A stretch of 64,000 nt of DNA from JABDKJ01 sp964609215 (GTDB taxonomy: Bacteria > Bacteroidota > Bacteroidia > Flavobacteriales_D > JABDKJ01). The DNA lies in contig CAZSQZ010000003.1 of NCBI GenBank assembly GCA_964609215.1, positions 1 to 64,000 on the forward strand. The letters are read 5' to 3'. The notes beneath the pieces were generated by a model, which had not been told where the DNA came from, searched no databases, and worked only from the letters and a program-made list of their open reading frames with translations. Shown here in pieces: positions 62,510 through 64,000 of the stretch; the stretch's first letter is position 1; the number at the start of each line of letters is the position of its first letter. The position numbers and the translations under genes were made by a program.

Positions 62510-63025
62510 TTATTCCATACCCAACACCTTATTTTTTATTTCATCTAAAACCTTAGCATTAATTTTATCCGCATTAAGCGTAAGATGGGCTTGTTTATAA
62601 AAAGGTACTCTTTGCTCTAAATGATCGCTTATAAAATCATATAAATCATCTTCCTCAACACCTTCTATAATAGGTCTTTTAGACTTCCCTTTAAACAATC
62701 TTCTCTTTAACTTTTTTGCATCTAATTCAAGATAGACAACATAACCATTGTCCAACAAAACTTCCATATTATTTGAGAAACATGGAGTGCCACCACCTGT
62801 TGCTAGGACAATATCCTTTTCTTTAATCACCTTGGATAGAACATGCGTTTCTAATCTTCTAAAATCCTCCTCTCCGTTACTCTTGTAGATGTCTGATATA
62901 GATGCATTTGCATACTCTTCAATGTGCGTGTCCAAGTCTACAAATCTAAAACCCATTCTATTCGCTAAGCGTTTTCCAACAGATGATTTTCCGCAGCCCA
63001 TATAGCCAACCAAAATCAAATTCAT
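62510..63025 (-). CDS. aroK: shikimate kinase
   Basis: This 171-residue enzyme phosphorylates shikimate in chorismate synthesis. It has Walker A GYMGCGKSSVGKRLA, the shikimate-binding DLDTHIE, the GGG of LATGGGTPCF and the lid with KRPIIEG. Length is normal. It is monocistronic as far as can be seen, divergent from the partial gene on its right. Confidence 0.95.
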   Translation of the reverse strand: MNLILVGYMGCGKSSVGKRLANRMGFRFVDLDTHIEEYANASISDIYKSNGEEDFRRLETHVLSKVIKEKDIVLATGGGTPCFSNNMEVLLDNGYVVYLELDAKKLKRRLFKGKSKRPIIEGVEEDDLYDFISDHLEQRVPFYKQAHLTLNADKINAKVLDEIKNKVLGME

Positions 63026-63097
63026 AGAATAAACTTTACAAATCTCATACCGAAATTAGAACTATAATTTAATTTAGCCATCGTTTAAAGTGTATAA

Positions 63098-64000
63098 ATG
63101 CAGATTTCAAAAGTTTCCTCAAAGTATACCATTACCGCCTTTCATGACTTTCATGTAAAGCAGGCGAATAATTATGAAAATTGGATTCCTCATTTAAAAC
63201 AGGATATTGAAAAGATCTTTGACCCAAAAAGGAATAAACTACTCAATAATGGAAAGGCTGAAAGATGGATTTTACAGGACAATGGAAAAACTATAGGCAG
63301 GATAGCGGCATTTATTAATTCTAAGACCAAAAACTCATTTAAGCAACCTACAGGCGGTATTGGTTTTTTCGATTGCATTAATGACCAAAATGCTGCAAAC
63401 TTGTTATTTGATACGGGAAAAAAATGGTTGGAGGAAAACGAAATTGAAGCCATGGATGGACCCATTAATTTTGGTGAGAAAAACCAGTATTGGGGTTTAT
63501 TAATTGAAAATTTTGACCGGGAAAACACCTATGGAATGAACTACAATCCTCCATATTATAAGGAGCTTTTTGAAAACTATGGTTTTCAGGTATACTATCA
63601 CCAAATATGTAATGTGAGGGATATATACATGCCTATGCAAGACATTATTGTCGCCAAGTACAATAGGATAAATAGCATGAAAGGAATGGAGCTAAGAACC
63701 GTGAAAGGCTTAAGCATTGAGCAAATCGCCTCCGACTTTGTAGAGGTATATAACGATGCCTGGAGTGGTCATGAAGGTTTAAAAGGAATGAAAAAGGCCG
63801 CTGCCGTTAAGCTATTTAAAACATTAAAACCGATCATGGACCGAGACATTGTCTATTTTGTTTTTCACCATGAAAGACCGATTGCTTTTTTTCTGAATGT
63901 TCCTAATTTAAATTTCTATTTCAAAAAGTTCAATGGCAACTTTAACCTAATCAATAAGCTTAGATTTCTGGTCATGCAAAAGACGCAAAGTCCAGATGTT
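63098..64000 (+). CDS. GNAT-like protein (C-terminus outside window)
   Basis: The frame is open from an ATG at 63098 to the window end, 301 residues. The chain has ERWILQDNGKTIGRIAAFIN, an acetyltransferase-like strand pair, and DGPINFGEKNQYWGLLIENF with YGMNYNPPYYKELFENYGF. These are marks of a widespread uncharacterised Bacteroidota/YghO-like group with GNAT folds. A second half (IEQIASDFVEVYNDAWSGHE) looks like another GNAT unit. The substrate is unknown. Confidence 0.7.
   Translation, partial: MQISKVSSKYTITAFHDFHVKQANNYENWIPHLKQDIEKIFDPKRNKLLNNGKAERWILQDNGKTIGRIAAFINSKTKNSFKQPTGGIGFFDCINDQNAANLLFDTGKKWLEENEIEAMDGPINFGEKNQYWGLLIENFDRENTYGMNYNPPYYKELFENYGFQVYYHQICNVRDIYMPMQDIIVAKYNRINSMKGMELRTVKGLSIEQIASDFVEVYNDAWSGHEGLKGMKKAAAVKLFKTLKPIMDRDIVYFVFHHERPIAFFLNVPNLNFYFKKFNGNFNLINKLRFLVMQKTQSPDV

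Overview
The window looks like a piece of a low-GC Bacteroidota chromosome, most likely a marine-type member of the Flavobacteriales. The evidence is a type IX secretion C-terminal domain, a complete Bat aerotolerance operon, a bacillithiol gene (bshC), a GldI-like FKBP lipoprotein next to nrnA, a DUF4266/DUF3570/ApbE cluster, and TAnnTTTG-type promoters. I cannot fix the genus. No rRNA, tRNA, CRISPR array, transposase or integrase was found.

Layout. (1) 1-7452 is an accessory, probably immune, segment with two large leftward genes. One is a TIR - membrane helix - beta-propeller-like protein cut by the window edge. The other is an 1884-residue DUF4062 - STAND ATPase - TPR protein with the domain order of eukaryotic nephrocystin-3. 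(2) 7453-8368 has no gene but is full of nested palindromes and inverted repeats, including a 103-bp integron attC-like hairpin, and separates the accessory part from ordinary chromosome. (3) 8369-11965 holds a transglutaminase-like/DUF350 pair, an ECF sigma factor with its cognate membrane regulator, and a SnoaL-like protein. (4) 12069-30737 is mostly core: typA, an ABC-F ATPase, gyrA, clpC, nrnA, a gldI-like gene, ndk, mscL, recF, ribH, two DUF4328 membrane proteins, a DUF4442 hotdog protein and a MazG-like pyrophosphohydrolase. (5) 30936-40265 is the moxR-DUF58-BatD-like-BatA-BatB-BatC-BatD-BatE operon followed by an M23 peptidase. (6) 40262-44264 carries a DCC protein, a long repeat-rich surface protein ending in a self-cleaving S74 chaperone domain, and a small T9SS cargo. 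(7) 44442-49881 holds msrB, alaX, aat, a CoA-type Nudix hydrolase, fabI and a class III aminotransferase. (8) 50406-53716 is a tight five-gene leftward operon: diheme-motif lipoprotein, thioredoxin, ApbE flavin transferase, small DUF4266 lipoprotein with a GGGGCGCN tail, DUF3570 beta-barrel. (9) 53801-64000 holds a peptide-binding lipoprotein, a LysM/periplasmic-binding fusion, guaA, bshC, an rlmD-like methyltransferase, a phosphoribosyltransferase, aroK and a partial GNAT-like gene.

The best candidates for undescribed biology are the DUF4062-STAND-TPR protein beside the TIR protein, and the five-gene extracytosolic redox operon with its Gly/Cys-tailed lipoprotein. Smaller oddities are an aat gene with no ATG, GTG or TTG start before its conserved N-terminal domain, an ABC-F protein with one degenerate ATP site, and an RlmD-like enzyme without the iron-sulphur cysteines.
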